Source of the DNA: Planctomycetia bacterium
Lineage (GTDB): Bacteria > Planctomycetota > Planctomycetia > Gemmatales > Gemmataceae
Length of the DNA: 7,455 bases
NCBI GenBank assembly: GCA_025356615.1
Contig: JANXSH010000103.1
Span: 1 to 7,455 of the forward strand
Direction: 5' to 3'
Shown here: positions 5,945 to 7,455 of the stretch, piece by piece
How the letters are laid out: each line of letters starts with the position of its first letter
Position numbering within the stretch: position 1 is the first letter of the stretch
Translations under genes and position numbers: made by a program
Notes under the pieces: generated by a model
What the model was told of the DNA's origin: nothing
The model's database searches: none
What the model saw: the letters and a program-made list of their open reading frames with translations, nothing else

Positions 5945-5966
5945 AAGGGGGCGGCACGACCCCAGG

Positions 5967-6512
5967 TCACTTCTTGGTAGCGACTTTGGTGAGCGCCTTG
6001 AGGACGTTGGGAGCCTCGGTATCGTTCACGGACTTGTAGGCGAATCGCGCGGCGACCTTGCCCTTGGCGGCGACGATGACCGTTAGGTGTGCGTCGCCGT
6101 TGATGTTCCAGCCCTTGGGGTCGTTGCCCTCGAACGAACACAGTGCGGTCGTGGCATAGTTGACCGACATCTGGATCTTCGGCAGATGTTCCTTCGTCGT
6201 GGGTTCGTCGTCGGTCAGCCAGACGGCGACGAGGTAGACGTCTTTGAAATCGTCGTTGGCCGCCTCGTCGAGCTTCTTGACGAAGCGGTGCATGGGGCGG
6301 TCGAACTTGCCCGCCGGCACGAAGAGGTAGATCGTGACCTTGTCCTTGCGAAGGGCGGCGTAGTCGACCGACTTTTCCTTGTTCTCCCCGGTGCAGTCAT
6401 AGACTTTCAGCGCGGGGATCTTCGCGCCCTTCTCGGGGCCGGACTCCAGGTCCGCCGCGCGGGTGACGCCGACGGCAAGGAAGAGGCACGAGGCGAGGAG
6501 AGGATATCGCAC
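5967..6512 (-). CDS. Exported thioredoxin-fold-like protein without CXXC
   Basis: A 181-residue protein starting at GTG 6512, supported by GGGAG 7 bases before it and by an immediate signal peptide (VRYPLLASCLFLAVGVTRA, cut near residue 19); the frame extends upstream to 6584 without such support. The mature part has the order expected of a redoxin-like fold: GAKIPALKVYDCTGENKE (29-46), a strand KVTIYLFVP (58-66) where a redox motif would sit, a helix to 85, then a strand DVYLVAVWL (91-99), and a late strand AHLTVIVAAKGKV (141-153) followed by a C-terminal helix. The redox CXXC is replaced by PAGKF, the cis-Pro before the late strand is missing, and the only mature cysteines (40 and 125) are far apart in sequence. 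It is therefore probably not a normal thiol oxidoreductase. Role unknown; fold assignment is moderate. Confidence 0.6.
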   Translation of the reverse strand: MRYPLLASCLFLAVGVTRAADLESGPEKGAKIPALKVYDCTGENKEKSVDYAALRKDKVTIYLFVPAGKFDRPMHRFVKKLDEAANDDFKDVYLVAVWLTDDEPTTKEHLPKIQMSVNYATTALCSFEGNDPKGWNINGDAHLTVIVAAKGKVAARFAYKSVNDTEAPNVLKALTKVATKK

Positions 6513-6560
6513 GGAGAGACTCCCAAAGGTGGTAAATCGGTCGGAGAACGGGACTCGGTG

Positions 6561-6615
6561 TAGGTCCGGTTTCCAACCGGACATTTGCAGCCTGTCCGGT
6601 TAGAAACCGGACCTA
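6561..6615. repeat. Nested palindrome repeat (REP/MITE-like)
   Basis: Two 23-base arms (6561-6583 and 6593-6615) pair with one mismatch around the 9-base centre TTTGCAGCC. Each arm is itself a small palindrome, with TCCGGTT and AACCGGA flanking a 3-base loop, so the DNA can fold as one long hairpin or two small ones. It lies upstream of the thioredoxin-like gene and downstream of the kinase-like fragment, both on the minus strand. The form is that of dispersed REP-type elements; other copies cannot be checked here. Confidence 0.8.
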
Positions 6616-6638
6616 GCTCCCCAAAATTTCTTAGCCTC

Positions 6639-6917
6639 TCAGCCAGTTCCTTGCCGACTACGGTGGCCGGCCTGTGAGCCGGCGAGGGTGAAGAACGTGC
6701 GGATCTCCGGCGTGAGTTCCGGATGCCGACGGATCAACTCCTCCTGGTCGGGTACACGCCTCTGCTCGGAGGCGGGAATGTAGGCGGCCAACACGTCCTC
6801 GACGGTCAACCCGTCCGCCCCTGGCCACGACAGCGCATTCGGGGACATCATGAGGTCGAGCAGAACCCCTCGAAGGCATTGGTCCTCACTCGAACAGGAT
6901 TGCAGTTCGTACCCCAT
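6639..6917 (-). CDS. Short protein resembling the N-terminal region of planctomycete Ser/Thr kinases
   Basis: A 92-residue product with an excellent start: GAGGAG 6 bases before ATG 6917. The middle, LTVEDVLAAYIPASEQRRV followed by PDQEELIRRHPELTPEIRTF (about 37-75), resembles the segment that precedes the catalytic domain in many planctomycete Ser/Thr protein kinases (typically D-x-x-x-x-Y-L-x-x-x-E-x-G-x-x-P-D-R-E-E-x-x-x-R-H-P-x-L-x-x-E-L-R-x-F). No kinase domain follows. The last residues (AGHRSRQGTG) are encoded by a hairpin-rich stretch around 6666-6683, and a nested palindrome stands just beyond the stop. I infer a gene cut short by repeat DNA, although a small free-standing protein is possible. 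The divergent ECF sigma gene 428 bp away fits the usual sigma-kinase neighbourhoods of this phylum. Confidence 0.5.
   Translation of the reverse strand: MGYELQSCSSEDQCLRGVLLDLMMSPNALSWPGADGLTVEDVLAAYIPASEQRRVPDQEELIRRHPELTPEIRTFFTLAGSQAGHRSRQGTG
6666..6683. repeat. Short inverted repeat in the end of the kinase-like gene
   Basis: GCCGGC occurs at 6666-6671 and 6678-6683 with CTGTGA between, giving a hairpin inside the last codons of the kinase-like gene. Its style (short GC-rich arms, CCGGC core) resembles the neighbouring nested palindrome. Confidence 0.4.
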
Positions 6918-6948
6918 GATTTACTCCTCGATGTCAGAAAGGGAGCTG

Positions 6949-7086
6949 TCAAACGCAAGCCGCCGAGAGGGCGCGGAGTAGCGCCCGGAAGAAGTCCTGC
7001 CACCGGCGCGAGGAGTCGCGACGAATGCGGGTCGTCTGGCCGAATGCAGAGAGGCGGTCGGAGTCGTGGCGCGTGAGCGTCGGCAT
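6949..7086 (-). CDS. Possible 45-residue basic peptide
   Basis: ATG 7086 opens a 45-codon frame ending at TGA 6949-6951, 31 bases before the start of the kinase-like gene. The product begins MPTLTRHDSDRLSAFG, is Arg-rich in the middle (RIRRDSSRRW), and ends in an amphipathic segment DFFRALLRALSAACV. The ribosome site is weak (GGTGAA just before the ATG), and no family is recognised. It could be a small translated leader, a membrane-active peptide or a chance frame. Its position in front of a gene with a strong ribosome site is the main support. Confidence 0.35.
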   Translation of the reverse strand: MPTLTRHDSDRLSAFGQTTRIRRDSSRRWQDFFRALLRALSAACV

Positions 7087-7130
7087 GGTTCACCGTTGAG
7101 TCGGAAAGGAGAAGGGATCCGTATCGGCTC

Positions 7131-7276
7131 GGAACGAGCGATGCTGGATGTTGCTATACAGGGAATGCCTTTCGGAAACGACCAGGGGACAACGAATGCA
7201 AAGAATTTTGGAGATATTGTCCCCTGGGGGCCGTGGGTGGGCATTTCCCTGGTAGGCAGCGACATTGCTCGTTGCT
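7131..7276. repeat. Long imperfect palindrome in divergent intergenic region
   Basis: The core is a perfect 11-bp inverted repeat, CCAGGGGACAA (7182-7192) with TTGTCCCCTGG (7217-7227), around a 24-base A/T-rich centre. Outside it, CAGGGAATGCC (7159-7169) pairs with GGCATTTCCCTG (7240-7251) except for one inserted base, and AACGAGCGATG (7133-7143) pairs mostly with CATTGCTCGTT (7263-7273). The three matched pairs in the same order suggest one dyad of about 145 bp: a decayed mobile element, a structured RNA, or a large regulatory site. Confidence 0.6.
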
Positions 7277-7301
7277 ACCGACCGGGTCGGGGGAATACAA
7301 T
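7272..7301 (+). promoter_or_regulatory. Probable promoter of the ECF sigma factor gene
   Basis: TTGCTA (7272-7277, 4 of 6 to TTGACA) and TACAAT (7296-7301, 5 of 6 to TATAAT) are 18 bp apart. Between them is a palindrome CCGACCGGGTCGG (7278-7290), well placed for a repressor or activator. The predicted leader is about 38 bases and ends in the ribosome site. Confidence 0.5.
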
Positions 7302-7332
7302 CGACCTCTCCGAAACCAGACGCTCGCGTTCA

Positions 7333-7340
7333 GGGAGGTG
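7333..7340 (+). promoter_or_regulatory. Ribosome binding site of the ECF sigma factor gene
   Basis: GGGAGGTG stands 5 bases before ATG 7346 and is among the clearest ribosome sites in the window; it fixes the start. Confidence 0.8.
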
Positions 7341-7345
7341 TGCCC

Positions 7346-7455
7346 ATGCCATCCGACGGCTCGGTCACGAAGTGGATCGACCAGCTCCAGGTGGGCGATG
7401 CCGTCGCGGTGCGGCAATTGTGGCAGCGCTACTTCCACCGCCTCGTGGGCCTGGC
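7346..7455 (+). CDS. ECF RNA polymerase sigma factor, N-terminal part (3' partial)
   Basis: The first 36 codons of a gene that continues past the window. The product begins MPSDGSVTKWIDQLQVGDAV and continues AVRQLWQRYFHRLVGLA, which is the usual opening of the planctomycete ECF sigma family (S-V-T-x-W-I-x-x-L-x-x-G-D-x-x-A-x-x-x-L-W-x-R-Y-F-x-R-L-V-x-L-A), the start of sigma region 2 that binds core polymerase and the -10 box. A full protein would have about 180-200 residues. Genes of this family often sit with Ser/Thr kinase genes; here a kinase-like fragment lies on the opposite strand to the left, and what follows to the right cannot be seen. Expression probably comes from the promoter at 7272-7301. 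Confidence 0.9.
   Translation, partial: MPSDGSVTKWIDQLQVGDAVAVRQLWQRYFHRLVGL

Noticed and set aside
6921..7265. Minus-strand open frame of 114 codons ending just before the kinase-like gene
   Set aside because: Its first half is the long palindrome and its composition is not coding-like; the shorter frame at 6949-7086 is more plausible here.

Overview
The window looks like a high-GC planctomycete chromosome, most probably a Gemmata-type bacterium. Three things point there: PEP-CTERM sorting signals ending in a four-arginine cluster, the typical start of a planctomycete ECF sigma factor at the right edge, and dispersed hairpin repeats between short, loosely packed genes. This assignment is inferred from protein style only; there is no rRNA or other marker in the window.

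Layout. 1-321: the 3' end of a PEP-CTERM gene whose front is degraded or lies outside the window. 322-634: a strong terminator hairpin, an antisense relic of a DNA methyltransferase, and the leader of the next gene. 635-1330: a complete secreted PEP-CTERM protein with a TTG start. 1331-1668: a second copy of the terminator and methyltransferase relic. From 1669 to 5084 everything is on the minus strand: a GNAT-like acetyltransferase, an unrecognised 83-residue protein, an RdgC-like protein, and a Sua5-type threonylcarbamoyl-AMP synthase. A small PilZ protein (5138-5512) runs divergently from the synthase gene and ends at a hairpin shared with the convergent gene beyond it. 5582-6512 holds two small exported proteins on the minus strand, one of them thioredoxin-like without active-site cysteines. 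6561-6615 is a nested palindrome repeat. 6639-7086 (minus) holds a short protein resembling only the N-terminal region of a planctomycete Ser/Thr kinase, plus a possible 45-residue peptide. 7087-7345 is a divergent intergenic region with a long imperfect palindrome and a good sigma-70-like promoter, leading to the ECF sigma factor gene that runs off the right edge.

How the parts relate. No large operon or obvious new multi-gene system is visible. The Sua5-type gene is tRNA-modification housekeeping, RdgC-like proteins bind DNA and affect recombination, and PilZ implies cyclic-di-GMP signalling. The most unusual structure is the left end. A block of about 320 bp (sorting signal, terminator, and antisense methyltransferase relic) occurs twice, about 1.0 kb apart, with unrelated protein bodies in front. 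This looks like tandem duplication or modular exchange of PEP-CTERM genes next to a decayed restriction-modification gene. The right end carries repeat elements and a truncated kinase-like gene beside a sigma factor with a structured upstream region.
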